Origin: Mycobacterium basiliense
GTDB taxonomy: Bacteria > Actinomycetota > Actinomycetes > Mycobacteriales > Mycobacteriaceae
Assembly (NCBI RefSeq): GCF_900292015.1
Contig: NZ_LR130759.1
Location: 3,906,001-3,970,000, forward strand
Reading direction: 5' to 3'
Length of the DNA stretch: 64,000 nucleotides
Positions 17,324 through 30,002 of this stretch are shown piece after piece; position 1 is the stretch's first letter, and each line of letters begins with the position of its first letter. The position numbers were made by a program, and so were the translations under genes. A model generated the notes under the pieces. That model was not told the DNA's origin, did no database searches, and worked only from the letters and a program-made list of their open reading frames with translations.

Positions 17324-19320
17324 GGTCCTTCATCCTTGGTCTCGGCGGCTGGAACCAGCCGCGCCAACACCTGATCGACTTTCACCTGATCGCCGACGGA
17401 AACCAATAGCTCCACCTGTCCCGAAACCGGCGCGGTGAGTGAATGTTCCATCTTCATCGCCTCGACCACCACCACCACGTCCCCTTCGCCGATCTCCGCG
17501 CCGGAGGGGACCTGCACGGCTATCACGCTGCCGGGCATGGGACTGAGAACCTCGGCTTGTCGCTCGCCGCCGTCTCGGTGAATCTTCTGCTCGTCGGCCT
17601 CGCGAATGTGCCAGATTCCACGATCGTCGGCGATCCAAAGATGCCGATCGGCTTCCGCCCAATGGTACTCCCGGCGCAACCCGTCCAGGGTTACGCTCAT
17701 CCGCTCATCGCAGAGATTAATACTGCCACAATGGATTTCACCATCGCCCACCTGCACGCGGGCCGCCTCTGGCAAGCCCCACACCGAGACCGTCTCGGTA
17801 CGCAAGGACGTGCGCATCGCAGTGCGCACCGGGGCGCTGTCGCCTCCGATGCGCCACCCGGTGGGCGCTGCCCACAGGTTGCCCGCGCGTCGCGCCCTCG
17901 CAGCCAAGGCCCATTGGACATAGAGGCCGCCCGCGGCGAACACATCTTCGGGCGCGGCCAGCGGCGCAAAATCGGCCAGCCGATGATCGAGCAGTGCGGT
18001 GTCCAGGTCCCCGGCCTGCACCCGGTCGTCGGCAAGCAGGAAGCGGAGAAATTCGACGTTGGTTTGCACACCCAGCACCGCGGTGTGTGCCAGCGCCTGG
18101 TCCAGGCGCGCCAGTGCCTGATCCCGGTTGATTCCGTGCGCGATCACCTTGCTCAGCATCGGGTCGTAGTCGCTGCCCACCACGGTCCCGCTCAGCAGCG
18201 ACGAGTCCACCCGCACACCCGCTCCGGACGGTTCGAGCAGCTGCAGCACCCGGCCGCCGGTCGGCAGGAATCCCCGTGCGGGGTCCTCGGCGTACACGCG
18301 GGCTTCGATCGCGTGCCCGCGGAGCTCGACGTCGCCTTGGGTCAAAGCCAGCTTTTCACCGGCGGCCACCCGCAATTGCCACTCCACCAGGTCGAGTCCG
18401 GTGACCGCCTCGGTGACCGGATGCTCCACTTGCAGACGGGTGTTCATCTCCATGAAGAAAAACTCGTCCGGGCGTTCGGCGGAGACAATGAACTCCACGG
18501 TTCCGGCGCCGACGTAGTCGACACTGCGGGCGGTGTTGCACGCCGCGGCACCGATCCGGGCCCGAGATTGCGCGTCCAGCAGCGGCGACGGTGCCTCCTC
18601 GATGACCTTCTGGTGGCGCCGCTGCAGACTACACTCACGTTCACCGAGATGGATCACGTTGCCATGGCTATCAGCGAGAATTTGGACCTCGATGTGCCTG
18701 GGCCGCAGCACAAATCGCTCCAAGAACAGGGTGTCGTCACCGAACGATGCGGCGGCCTCGCGCCGTGCGCCGACCAACGCTTCTCGCAGCCGCGCCGGCT
18801 CCTCCACCAGCCGCATACCCTTGCCGCCGCCACCGGCAGAAGGCTTGATCAGCACCGGATAGCCGACCTCCTCGGCCGCGGTGACCAGGTCGTCGTCGCT
18901 CAGCCCGGAACGCGCCACCCCGGGAACCACAGGAACGTCGAAGGCGGCGACCGCGTTTTTCGCGGTGATCTTGTCGCCCATCACCTCAATCGCGCGCGCC
19001 GGCGGCCCGATGAACACCACACCTGCGCTCTCGCAGGCCGCCGCAAAATCATCGCTCTCGGAAAGAAACCCGTAGCCGGGATGGATTGCCTGAGATCCCG
19101 TGCGCTTCGCGGCATCAAGCACCTTGTCGATATCCAGATAGCTTTGGCGTGCGGCGGCCGGCCCGAGCCGTACGGCGGTATCGGCCTCCAGGACATGGCG
19201 CGCGCCGGCATCGGGATCGCTGTAGACGGCGACCGACCCGATGCCCAGCCGGCGCAAGGTCCGGATCACCCGCACGGCGATCTCGCCTCGGTTCGCTACT
19301 AGTACGGTGTCGAACATCAC
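17320..19320 (-). CDS. accA1: Acyl-CoA carboxylase alpha subunit (biotin carboxylase + BCCP)
   Basis: A 666-aa protein (Rv2501c) with biotin carboxylase (residues 1-450, including [19 protein letters not shown], the ATP loop [11 protein letters not shown], and [14 protein letters not shown]) and a C-terminal biotinyl domain with the EAMKMEHS lysine. With AccD1 it forms 3-methylcrotonyl-CoA carboxylase in leucine catabolism. The first two codons are both ATG. It begins one base after the accD1 stop, so the subunits are coupled. Confidence 0.94.
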   Translation of the reverse strand: MMFDTVLVANRGEIAVRVIRTLRRLGIGSVAVYSDPDAGARHVLEADTAVRLGPAAARQSYLDIDKVLDAAKRTGSQAIHPGYGFLSESDDFAAACESAGVVFIGPPARAIEVMGDKITAKNAVAAFDVPVVPGVARSGLSDDDLVTAAEEVGYPVLIKPSAGGGGKGMRLVEEPARLREALVGARREAAASFGDDTLFLERFVLRPRHIEVQILADSHGNVIHLGERECSLQRRHQKVIEEAPSPLLDAQSRARIGAAACNTARSVDYVGAGTVEFIVSAERPDEFFFMEMNTRLQVEHPVTEAVTGLDLVEWQLRVAAGEKLALTQGDVELRGHAIEARVYAEDPARGFLPTGGRVLQLLEPSGAGVRVDSSLLSGTVVGSDYDPMLSKVIAHGINRDQALARLDQALAHTAVLGVQTNVEFLRFLLADDRVQAGDLDTALLDHRLADFAPLAAPEDVFAAGGLYVQWALAARARRAGNLWAAPTGWRIGGDSAPVRTAMRTSLRTETVSVWGLPEAARVQVGDGEIHCGSINLCDERMSVTLDGLRREYHWAEADRHLWIADDRGIWHIREADEQKIHRDGGERQAEVLSPMPGSVIAVQVPSGAEIGEGDVVVVVEAMKMEHSLTAPVSGQVELLVSVGDQVKVDQVLARLVPAAETKDEGP

Positions 19321-19321
19321 T

Positions 19322-22387
<3,066 letters not shown>

Positions 22388-22429
22388 TACTGCACAGTCT
22401 CCTCGCCGTCGGGCCGGGCCGGATAATTT

Positions 22430-22449
22430 CAGTTAATCTTCATTAACTG
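22430..22449. promoter_or_regulatory. Candidate BkaR operator upstream of scoA
   Basis: CAGTTAA (22430-22436) and TTAACTG (22443-22449) are a perfect inverted repeat. The core AGTTA-N8-TAACT has the same halves and spacing as the repeat at 24189-24210 beside bkaR, so both are probably bound by BkaR. Confidence 0.65.
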
Positions 22450-22512
22450 GAGCCTGAGGATACCATCGCCTGCTCGGTGCGTAAAGGGACGGTAGCCGGC
22501 GCTCACCACTGC

Positions 22513-24156
22513 TCAGCGCCGACTTCGCAAGTAGTCGATCGCCTGCTGTCGCATTTCGACCTTGCGGACCTTGCCGGTAACGGTCATCGGGAACTCCTCG
22601 ACTATCCGCAGATACCGCGGAATCTTGAACCTGGCGATCTGATCCGCACAAAATTCGTGGAGTCGCTCGATGGTCAACTCCGGCGCCCCGTCCCGTAACT
22701 TGATCACCGCCATGAGCTCTTCGCCCAACCGTTCGTCAGGAACCCCGATGACGTGCGCGTCCACGATATCCGGATGCGTGTAGAGGCACTCCTCGATTTC
22801 GCGCGGCGAGATGTTCTCCCCGCCCCGGATGACGATGTCTTTAATCCGGCCAGTGATCTGCACGTACCCGCAGGAATCCATCGCAGCCAGATCCCCGGTA
22901 TGCATCCAGCCATCCGCATCGATCACCTCAGCGGTCCGCTCGGGATCATTCCAATAGCCGGACATCACCGAATAGCCCCGGGTGCAAAATTCACCGGCGT
23001 TGCCGCGGGGCACCGTTTCACCGGTGAGCGGGTCCACCACCTTGATCTCCAGGTGCGGGCCGGCCCGACCAACCGTGGCAACGCGTCGCTCCAGCGAATC
23101 GTCGGTACGCGTCTGGGTGGAAACCGGTGATGTTTCCGTCATGCCATAACAAATCGAGATCCCTTGCATGTGCATGCTTTTGATCACTTTGCGCATCACC
23201 TCCACCGGACAGGTCGAGCCCGCCATGATCCCGGTACGCAGGCTGGTCAGGTCGTAGTCGGCAAAGTCCGGCAGACCGAGTTCGGCGATGAACATCGTCG
23301 GCACACCATAAAGGCTGGTGCACCGCTCGGCCTGCACCGCCCGCAGGGTGGCCGCCGGATCGAAGCCAGGCGCCGGAATCACCATGCAGGCACCGTGGCT
23401 AGTAGCCGCCAAATTGCCCATCACCATGCCGAAGCAGTGATAGAAGGGCACCGGGATACATATCCGATCACCGGCGGTGTACTGCAGCAGCTCGCCCACC
23501 AAATAACCATTGTTGAGGATATTGCGGTGGGTTAGCGTGACGCCTTTCGGGTATCCCGTTGTGCCGGAAGTGTATTGGAGGTTGATCGGATCCGCGGCGG
23601 CCAGCTTTGCGGCAACTTTCCGCAACGCATTCCGGTCGGTATCCGGCCCGGCCAGCTGGTGCCAGAGGTCGCCTTCCAAAATCACCACATCGCGCAGGTC
23701 CGGGCAACGCGGCGCCACATCGGCCAATATCGCGGTGTAGTCCGTGTCTTTGAACCCACGCGCGGCAAAGACCAGCGCCACGCCCGATTGCCTTAGCGCA
23801 TACTCCAATTCGCGAGCGCGGTAGGCCGGGTTGAGCGTCACCAGAATTGCGCCGATTTCAGCGGTCGCGTACTGCACCAACACCCATTCCCACCGGTTCG
23901 GCGCCCAGATGCCCACCCGATCGCCGACGCCGATGCCGGCTGCGATCAACCCTGTAGCCAGCCGGCGCACGTCGGCCAACAGTTCGGCATAACTCCATCG
24001 GCGCCCCGCGTGGACGTCGACCAGCGCGCCGTTGTCCCCGTGCGTGGCAGCGGCAGCGGCAAGATTGGCGCCGATGGTCATCCCGAGCAGCGCGGGTGTG
24101 CTTGGACCCTGTTCATAGGAGAGGTCACAGGAAACCCGACTATGGTCTGCGGCCAC
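22513..24156 (-). CDS. fadD35: Acyl-CoA synthetase FadD35
   Basis: A 547-aa AMP-forming ligase (Rv2505c, same length). The P-loop motif [12 protein letters not shown] lies near residue 190. [12 protein letters not shown] is the A5 adenylate motif, followed by [30 protein letters not shown] and the C-terminal TGKVRK lysine. It activates a carboxylic acid to its CoA ester, and position in the BkaR region suggests a branched short or medium acid. It diverges from bkaR. Its stop is 125 bp before scoA, and the scoA operator lies in that gap, so scoA may have its own promoter. Confidence 0.93.
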   Translation of the reverse strand: MAADHSRVSCDLSYEQGPSTPALLGMTIGANLAAAAATHGDNGALVDVHAGRRWSYAELLADVRRLATGLIAAGIGVGDRVGIWAPNRWEWVLVQYATAEIGAILVTLNPAYRARELEYALRQSGVALVFAARGFKDTDYTAILADVAPRCPDLRDVVILEGDLWHQLAGPDTDRNALRKVAAKLAAADPINLQYTSGTTGYPKGVTLTHRNILNNGYLVGELLQYTAGDRICIPVPFYHCFGMVMGNLAATSHGACMVIPAPGFDPAATLRAVQAERCTSLYGVPTMFIAELGLPDFADYDLTSLRTGIMAGSTCPVEVMRKVIKSMHMQGISICYGMTETSPVSTQTRTDDSLERRVATVGRAGPHLEIKVVDPLTGETVPRGNAGEFCTRGYSVMSGYWNDPERTAEVIDADGWMHTGDLAAMDSCGYVQITGRIKDIVIRGGENISPREIEECLYTHPDIVDAHVIGVPDERLGEELMAVIKLRDGAPELTIERLHEFCADQIARFKIPRYLRIVEEFPMTVTGKVRKVEMRQQAIDYLRSRR

Positions 24157-24188
24157 GGTTCCTCCGCCTGCTGCTCACCGCGCGACTT

Positions 24189-24210
24189 CGAGTTAATACC
24201 GAATAACTCG
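24189..24210. promoter_or_regulatory. Candidate BkaR operator between fadD35 and bkaR
   Basis: CGAGTTA (24189-24195) and TAACTCG (24204-24210) form a perfect inverted repeat with an 8-bp spacer in the 112-bp divergent intergenic region. Position and match to the scoA site argue for control of both fadD35 and bkaR. Confidence 0.7.
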
Positions 24211-24268
24211 TGCTACGTTAGTGACGATTAACCGAAGTGTCCAGGACGAGTTGTGTACGGAGGCCGTC

Positions 24269-24910
24269 ATGACAGCGTCCACTCCGGACCGCCAGCCCCC
24301 CGGGCCCGATACCCCCAGCCGCCGCAGTCAGCTGAAGTCGGACCGTCGCTTGCAACTGCTGTCGGCCGCCGAGCGACTATTCGCCGAACGAGGCTTCCTC
24401 GCGGTACGGCTGGAAGACATCGGTGCTGCGGCCGGCATCAGCGGTCCAGCGATCTATCGGCATTTCCCGAACAAGGAGTCATTGCTGGTCGAATTGCTGG
24501 TAGGGATCAGTTCGCGACTTCTCGCGGGTGCCGGTGAGGTGACCGCCCGCAACGCAGACGCCGCGGCCGCACTCGATGGACTCATCGATTTTCACCTCGA
24601 CTTTGCGCTCGGCGAACCCGACCTCATCCGCATCCAGGACCGCGACCTCGGCTACCTACCCGCCGCTGCCGAACGACAGGTGCGCAGAGCCCAGCGGCAA
24701 TACGTTGAGGTCTGGGTGGGTGTGCTCCGGGAACTCAATCCCGGCCTAGCCGAGGCCGACGCACGGCTGATGGCACACGCCGTGTTCGGGCTGCTGAACT
24801 CCACGCCGCACAGTATGAAATCGACCGACACCAAATCGGGGCGCGCGGCGCACTCCCGTGCCGTGATGCGGGCCATGACTGTCGCCGCGCTCATGGCCAA
24901 CGCTGGGTAG
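24269..24910 (+). CDS. bkaR: TetR-family repressor BkaR
   Basis: A 213-aa TetR regulator (Rv2506). Its N-terminal HTH includes LLSAAERLFAERGFLAVRLEDIG and AAGISGPAIYRHFPNKESLL. The C-terminal ligand domain is helical. I choose the ATG at 24269, preceded by CGGAGG at proper spacing, not the open frame 16 codons earlier. Published work on the mycobacterial homologue describes repression of the adjacent branched-chain keto-acid genes. The two AGTTA-N8-TAACT repeats here support the same circuit. The ligand is probably a CoA ester of the pathway (inference). Confidence 0.92.
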   Translation: MTASTPDRQPPGPDTPSRRSQLKSDRRLQLLSAAERLFAERGFLAVRLEDIGAAAGISGPAIYRHFPNKESLLVELLVGISSRLLAGAGEVTARNADAAAALDGLIDFHLDFALGEPDLIRIQDRDLGYLPAAAERQVRRAQRQYVEVWVGVLRELNPGLAEADARLMAHAVFGLLNSTPHSMKSTDTKSGRAAHSRAVMRAMTVAALMANAG

Positions 24911-25044
24911 TTTGCCGAACGTTTCGCAGAGCCCGCGGTGAAATGGCGGGAGCAGCCAGGATTTAGGGGGTGTCATCGGAGGTGAGAGCACTCTGGCAGC
25001 GCGGGCGCACAAGACTTGGGTACCCTTCAACCCATGAGGTGGGC

Positions 25045-25842
25045 ATGACCGATCCACGTCGACCCCAGCGGTATGGTCCCCCTCAACAGGGGTCTGGACC
25101 AACCTGGCCGCAGGGTCCGGTAAACGCGCCGCCCAACGACCCGGCGTATGCCGACCAGGCTCCCTACTCGCCCTACTCGCCGACGTACAGCGGGCATATC
25201 CCCCAATGGGCTCAGGGCCCCTACGAACAGAACCCCACCCAGCAGTTACCACCGCAGTACTGGCAACAGGACCAACCCGGGCCCGATGACGTTCTGCGCG
25301 ACGGTTCGGCATCACCCGACCGTCCGAAAACACCGCGCTGGTTGTGGGTGGCTGCCGGCACCGCCGTAGTGCTGGTCATCGGATTGGTCATCGCGCTGGT
25401 AATCGCGAACATCTCCGTCAGAAACCAGACCGCACTCGAACCCTTGCCGCCGATGCCGGGGCCGAGTTCAACATTTCTGCCTCCGACGACACGGAGCTCA
25501 CCTTCCCCCAGCGCCACGCCGGCACCCACAACGACCAGCGACTCCGGCACCCCAACCGCTACGTCGGCCCCCGCGGCGATGCAGACCGTTGTCTATCAAG
25601 TCACGGGCGAAGGCCGCGCCATCAGCGTCACGTATATGGATACCGGCGACGTCATTCAGACCGAGTTCAACGTTGCGCTGCCGTGGAGCAAAGAGGTCAG
25701 TCTGTCGAAGTCGGGCGTGCATCCGGCCAGCGTCACGATCGTCAACATCGGCCACAACGTGACCTGCTCGGTTACCGTGGCCGGGGTTCAGGTGCGCCAG
25801 CGCACCGGGGTGGGTCTGACGATCTGCGACACCTCCGGCTAG
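25045..25842 (+). CDS. Membrane protein with MmpS-like extracellular domain (Rv2507-like)
   Basis: A 265-aa protein. A cytoplasmic N-terminus of about 95 residues, rich in Pro, Gln and Tyr, is followed by one transmembrane helix (VVLVIGLVIALVIANI near residues 110-125) and a Pro/Ser/Thr linker. The outside domain is about 90 residues, with VVYQVTGEGRAISVTYMD and later CSVTVAG, like the MmpS accessory proteins of MmpL transporters. No mmpL is adjacent. The start at 25045 (MTDPRRPQRYG) follows GAGGTGGGC. Its stop overlaps the convergent MFS gene by 4 bp. Function unknown. Confidence 0.85.
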   Translation: MTDPRRPQRYGPPQQGSGPTWPQGPVNAPPNDPAYADQAPYSPYSPTYSGHIPQWAQGPYEQNPTQQLPPQYWQQDQPGPDDVLRDGSASPDRPKTPRWLWVAAGTAVVLVIGLVIALVIANISVRNQTALEPLPPMPGPSSTFLPPTTRSSPSPSATPAPTTTSDSGTPTATSAPAAMQTVVYQVTGEGRAISVTYMDTGDVIQTEFNVALPWSKEVSLSKSGVHPASVTIVNIGHNVTCSVTVAGVQVRQRTGVGLTICDTSG

Positions 25843-27167
25843 GTCGGCTCGCTTACGACGACGTCGCCTGGCCGCGGAACACGCACCGCCAGCATGCCCA
25901 GCAATCCCAACAGCAGCACCAGGCAAATACCTACCAGGCCCGCCCGCACCGCGTTGAACGCATCGACGAACACCGAAAACAACCAGGGCGCCAGGAATGA
26001 CACCGCCCGGCCCGTCATCGTGTACAAACCGAAGGCAACGCCCTCTTTGCCGTGTTGAGCCATGCGCAGCAACAAGGCGCGCGCGGAGGCCTGCGATGGC
26101 CCTACAAATACAGACAACAACAGCCCGCACACCCAGAAGGCCAGCGCACCGGACAGGGTCAACAACGTGAGCGCCGACGCCAGGATGGCGGTCAACGACA
26201 CGACGATGACCGGCTTGGAGCCAACACGATGGTCAACGAACCCGCCCACCACCGCACCCATCGCGGCCACCAAACTTCCGGCCACACCGAACACCAGCAC
26301 GTTTGCTTGGGTAAGCCCATAAGCGTTGACGCCCAGTACCGCACCAAAGGCGAATATCCCCGCCAGCCCGTCCCGGAATATCGCACTGGCCATCAGGAAA
26401 TAGACGAGGTTGCGATCGCGGCGCCATTCGGCGGTGATGTCCGTCCAAAGCCTGCGGTATGCACCCCGCATGCTCGTTGCGGGGCGGGACAATAACCCAT
26501 GTTCGGGCAGCCGGTGCGCTACCAACAGCAGCGGCAATGCCAATAGCGTCAGCCAAGCCGCCGCCAGCAGCATCGCCGCGCGGACATTGAGCCCGTCCTG
26601 ACTTGGCAGCTGCAGCAACCCGCGCACGTCACCGGTGCCGGAAACAAAGCCCAGGTAGACCAGTACCAACAACAGAACGCTGCCGGCATAACCCGACGCC
26701 CACCCGAGTCCAGAAATACGGCCGGCGGCCTCCGGGGTCGAAACCTGCCGCAGCATCGCGTTGTAGGGAATGCTGGCCAGGTCGGTTGCTGCCACCGTCG
26801 CCGCCAGCAACACCAACCCGGGCCACAAATAACCGGGACTGTCGCGGATCAGGAACATCGCCGAGGTCAACGCCACCGCGAGCCCGGTCAACGCAGCCAA
26901 CGTCGCTCGGCGACGATGCGGTGATTCGACCCACACGCCGACCGCCGGGGCCAGCAGGGCGATGGTCAGCCCGGCAGCGGCCGCTGCCCGGCCCAACCAG
27001 CTGGCCGGCGGGGCCCCACCGGGCAAACCCTCCCCAACGGTGCTGGTGAGATAGACGGCGAACACAAAGGTGGCTACGATCGCGCTCAGTCCGGTGGCGC
27101 CACAGTCCCACAACGCCCATGCGACTATCCGAGAACGCACATGACCGCCCGAGCTCGGATTTGTCAT
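25839..27167 (-). CDS. MFS permease (Rv2508c-like)
   Basis: A 442-aa integral membrane protein with about 12 hydrophobic helices and MFS-type features (a PYNAMLRQVSTPEAAGRISGLGWASGYAGS-like segment, and GGFVDHRVGSKPVIVVS after helix 8). It looks like UMF1/Atg22-type MFS transporters. Substrate unknown. I place the start at ATG 27167 (MTNPSSGGHV), with an in-frame GTG three codons before it. The open frame continues into the 55-bp repeats upstream, which I do not treat as coding. It shares the repeat-filled promoter region with cmrA. Confidence 0.85.
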   Translation of the reverse strand: MTNPSSGGHVRSRIVAWALWDCGATGLSAIVATFVFAVYLTSTVGEGLPGGAPPASWLGRAAAAAGLTIALLAPAVGVWVESPHRRRATLAALTGLAVALTSAMFLIRDSPGYLWPGLVLLAATVAATDLASIPYNAMLRQVSTPEAAGRISGLGWASGYAGSVLLLVLVYLGFVSGTGDVRGLLQLPSQDGLNVRAAMLLAAAWLTLLALPLLLVAHRLPEHGLLSRPATSMRGAYRRLWTDITAEWRRDRNLVYFLMASAIFRDGLAGIFAFGAVLGVNAYGLTQANVLVFGVAGSLVAAMGAVVGGFVDHRVGSKPVIVVSLTAILASALTLLTLSGALAFWVCGLLLSVFVGPSQASARALLLRMAQHGKEGVAFGLYTMTGRAVSFLAPWLFSVFVDAFNAVRAGLVGICLVLLLGLLGMLAVRVPRPGDVVVSEPT

Positions 27168-27183
27168 GTCCGGCACTCTATTG

Positions 27184-27458
27184 CTAATGGCGCTGACCCG
27201 CCGCGCCCGGCTCCCACCGCGCTTGCGATCAACGCGAGCTAATGGCGCTGACCCGCCGCGCCCGGCTCCCACCGCGCTTGCGATCAACGCGAGCTAATGG
27301 CGCTGACCCGCCGCGCCCGGCTCCCACCGCGCTTGCGATCAACGCGAGCTAATGGCGCTGACCCGCCGCGCCCGGCTCCCACCGCGCTTGCGATCAACGC
27401 GAGCTAATGGCGCTGACCCGCCGCGCCCGGCTCCCACCGCGCTTGCGATCAACGCGAG
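27184..27458. repeat. Five perfect 55-bp tandem repeats (MIRU-like VNTR)
   Basis: Five identical 55-bp units start at 27184, 27239, 27294, 27349 and 27404. They fill the 313-bp gap between the divergent MFS permease and cmrA, ending 22 bp before the cmrA ATG. Each unit begins CTAATGGCGCTGACC and ends AACGCGAG, with overlapping ATG and TGA codons as in mycobacterial interspersed repetitive units. As 55 is not a multiple of three, frames shift from unit to unit. No divergence between copies implies recent expansion. Confidence 0.95.
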
Positions 27459-27480
27459 CACCACTGTTTAACATTGGCTC

Positions 27481-28287
27481 ATGCCGATACCTGCCCCCAG
27501 CCCCGAGGCGCGCGCTGTTGTCACCGGAGCGTCGCAAAACATCGGCGAGGCGCTGGCCACGGAGTTGGCCGCCCGCGGGCACAGCCTGATCATCACCGCG
27601 CGACGGGAAACGCTGCTCACCGACCTCGCCGCGCGCCTGTCGGAACAGTATCGCGTAGAAGTCGACGTGCGGGCCGCTGACCTCGCCGAACCGACAGAAC
27701 GCGCGAAACTAGCCCAGGAACTGGCCTCGCGGCCCATCTCGATCCTGTGCGCCAACGCAGGTACCGCGACCTTCGGCCCGATGGCGTCACTCGACCCGGC
27801 CGGAGAGCAGGCCCAGGTGCAGCTCAATGCCGTAGCGGTGCACGACCTTACCTTGGCGGTATTGCCAGGCATGGTCGAGCGCAGGGCTGGTGGCATCTTG
27901 ATTTCTGGTTCGGCAGCAGGCAATTCGCCGATCCCTTATAACGCCACCTATGCCGCCACCAAGGCGTTCGCGAACACATTCAGCGAATCCCTGCGGGGTG
28001 AACTGCGAAAGTCCGGGGTGCACGTCACGCTGCTGGCCCCCGGCCCGGTGCGCACCGACCTGCCCGCCGAAGCCGAGGCATCCCTGGTCGAAAGGCTGGT
28101 GCCGGACTTCTTGTGGATTTCCACCGAACACACCGCACGGCTATCGCTGGATGCTTTGGAGCGCAACAAGATGCGCGTAGTACCGGGGCTGACGTCCAAG
28201 GCCATGTCGGTGGCGAGTCAATACGCCCCACGCGCCATCGTGGCGCCGATAGTCGGCACCTTCTACAAAAAGCTCGGCGGCGAGTAA
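27481..28287 (+). CDS. cmrA: Short-chain dehydrogenase CmrA (mycolate reductase)
   Basis: A 268-aa SDR (Rv2509). The cofactor loop is VVTGASQNIGEALATELA, close to the classical TGxxxGIG but with QN. The NAG motif lies in CANAGTATFG, the active Ser in ISGSAAGN and YxxxK in YAATKAF. Homologues in corynebacteria and mycobacteria reduce the beta-keto group of newly made mycolates, the last step of mycolic acid formation. The start follows the 55-bp repeat array directly, so copy number could affect its promoter. It is followed 5 bp later by the convergent HerA-like gene. Confidence 0.92.
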   Translation: MPIPAPSPEARAVVTGASQNIGEALATELAARGHSLIITARRETLLTDLAARLSEQYRVEVDVRAADLAEPTERAKLAQELASRPISILCANAGTATFGPMASLDPAGEQAQVQLNAVAVHDLTLAVLPGMVERRAGGILISGSAAGNSPIPYNATYAATKAFANTFSESLRGELRKSGVHVTLLAPGPVRTDLPAEAEASLVERLVPDFLWISTEHTARLSLDALERNKMRVVPGLTSKAMSVASQYAPRAIVAPIVGTFYKKLGGE

Positions 28288-28291
28288 CCGG

Positions 28292-29893
28292 TTACTTCCG
28301 GCGACGCCGCCCAGTGCCGAAAATGCTGCGGGTGATCTCGCGTACTCCGGTCTTGATCGCGCTTTTCACGGTCGGATTTTTCAGAATCTCTTCCCACATC
28401 GCGGGGCCCTGTGGCTCCACGGGCGCCGGCATGGGCGGGACTTCGATGTCGTCCGGCCACGGTAGCGGATCGTATTTCCCGCGCGGCACCGGCTTTTCCC
28501 GAGACGAGACCGATTCGGCCGGCGCGAGCTTGGTCGTCAGCATCTCGTAGGCGGACGGCCGGTCGATGGTCCGGCCGTACTCGCCCTGCAGCGTGCTGGC
28601 CTGCGCTACAGCTGCGATCGCGTCGGCACCGATGGCCCCCATCAGCGACCGGGGTGCCCGCATGCGGGTCCATGCGACCGGCGTCGGAGCGCCCTTCTCC
28701 GAAAGCACGGTCACTATCGCCTCCCCGATCCCCAACGAGGTGAGCGCGGACTCCAGTTCGTAGACATCGGTTTTCGGATAGGTACGCACGGTCTTGCTGA
28801 GCGCCTTTTGGTCATCGGGGGTGAATGCCCGCAACGCATGCTGAATTCGCGCACCCAGCTGGGAAAGCACAGTGTTGGGCAAATCGGTCGGCAACTGGGT
28901 GCAGAAGAACACCCCCACACCCTTGGATCGGATCAACTTGACCGTCTGCTCGACCTGTTCGAGGAAAGCCTTCGATGCGTCGGTGAACAACAAGTGCGCC
29001 TCGTCGAAGAAGAACACCAACTTGGGCTTGTCCAGATCCCCCACCTCAGGCAGATAGCTGAACAGGTCGGCCAACACCCACATCAAGAAGGTCGAGAACA
29101 TCACCGGGCGCAGCGACTGCCCGCTGAACTCGAGCAGCGAGATGATGCCACGGCCCTGGGCATCAACGCGGATCAGATCGTCGGGTTTGAGTTCCGGCTC
29201 GCCAAAGAAAGTGTCAGCGCCTTCGGCCTCCAGATTGACCAATGCCCGCAAGATCACGCCGGCGGTGGTGGACGAAACCGCCCCCAGAGATTTCAGTTCA
29301 GCCTTGCCCTCATCACTGGTCAGATGGCTGATGACGGCGCGCAAGTCTTTGAGGTCAAGCAGCGGAAGCCCGCGCTGGTCGGCCCAATGGAAGATCAGTC
29401 CGAGCGTCGATTCCTGAGTTGCATTGAGCCCCAGAACCTTTGCCAACAAGATAGGGCCGAAGCTGGAAATGGTCGCTCGCACCGGAACGCCGACTCCCCC
29501 GGTGCCCAGCGACAGGAACTCCACCGGAAACGCCGTCGGCGCCCAGTCGTCGCCGGTATCTCTGGCCCGCGCTGCCGCCTTGTCGCTGACCTCACTCGCT
29601 CGGGACAGACCTGACAGGTCGCCCTTCACGTCAGCCATCAGGACGGCCACGCCTGCGGCGCTCAGCTGTTCGGCGATCAGCTGCAGGGTCTTGGTCTTGC
29701 CCGTTCCGGTGGCCCCAGCCACCAAACCGTGCCGATTCACGGTGGCCAGCGGAATGCGAATCGGCGCAGTCGGGTCGACCTCGCCATCGACGACGACGGT
29801 GCCCAATTGCAGCGCTTGACCCGCCACGGCATAGCCGGCCGCGATCCGCTGCGCAGGCTTGTCGCGTCCGCCGGCCGCCTGTTCGATGCTCAT
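28292..29893 (-). CDS. HerA-like/DUF853 ATPase (Rv2510c-like)
   Basis: A 533-aa P-loop ATPase, the length of Rv2510c. Walker A is VAGATGTGKTKTLQLIAEQL (near residue 55), Walker B is KLVFFFDEAHLLF (near 260), and an arginine-finger region lies around QLPTDLPNTVLSQLGARIQH. It belongs to the HerA/FtsK superfamily group annotated DUF853, which is linked to DNA translocation. The role in mycobacteria is not established. I choose ATG 29893 (MSIEQAAGG) by length. It diverges from orn with an inverted repeat between them. Confidence 0.87.
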   Translation of the reverse strand: MSIEQAAGGRDKPAQRIAAGYAVAGQALQLGTVVVDGEVDPTAPIRIPLATVNRHGLVAGATGTGKTKTLQLIAEQLSAAGVAVLMADVKGDLSGLSRASEVSDKAAARARDTGDDWAPTAFPVEFLSLGTGGVGVPVRATISSFGPILLAKVLGLNATQESTLGLIFHWADQRGLPLLDLKDLRAVISHLTSDEGKAELKSLGAVSSTTAGVILRALVNLEAEGADTFFGEPELKPDDLIRVDAQGRGIISLLEFSGQSLRPVMFSTFLMWVLADLFSYLPEVGDLDKPKLVFFFDEAHLLFTDASKAFLEQVEQTVKLIRSKGVGVFFCTQLPTDLPNTVLSQLGARIQHALRAFTPDDQKALSKTVRTYPKTDVYELESALTSLGIGEAIVTVLSEKGAPTPVAWTRMRAPRSLMGAIGADAIAAVAQASTLQGEYGRTIDRPSAYEMLTTKLAPAESVSSREKPVPRGKYDPLPWPDDIEVPPMPAPVEPQGPAMWEEILKNPTVKSAIKTGVREITRSIFGTGRRRRK

Positions 29894-29918
29894 GGTGCCG
29901 CGTCCCTCTCCCCCGTCG

Positions 29919-29939
29919 TTTGCCCTGCCATAGGGCAAA
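29919..29939. promoter_or_regulatory. Inverted repeat between the HerA-like gene and orn
   Basis: TTTGCCCT (29919-29926) and AGGGCAAA (29932-29939) are a perfect 8-bp inverted repeat with a 5-bp loop in the 109-bp divergent intergenic region. It may be an operator for either gene. No matching regulator is known to me. Confidence 0.45.
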
Positions 29940-30002
29940 ACATCACCCTACTTGCTGGGGGGACGCAGGGCGCGAGCCCGACGTGGGCTTACTCTGAGCG
30001 CT

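Noticed and set aside
17443..19302. A 619-codon open frame on the plus strand opposite accA1
   Set aside because: It is antisense to a clear biotin carboxylase gene. It is His/Gln-rich with no domain, a typical shadow in GC-rich DNA.
27168..27287. N-terminal extension of the MFS permease through the 55-bp repeats
   Set aside because: The extension is repeat-derived, Arg/Gly-rich, and unlike an MFS N-terminus; the repeat length shifts frame with every copy.
27184..27458. CRISPR array
   Set aside because: The units follow each other directly with no spacers, so this is a tandem repeat.
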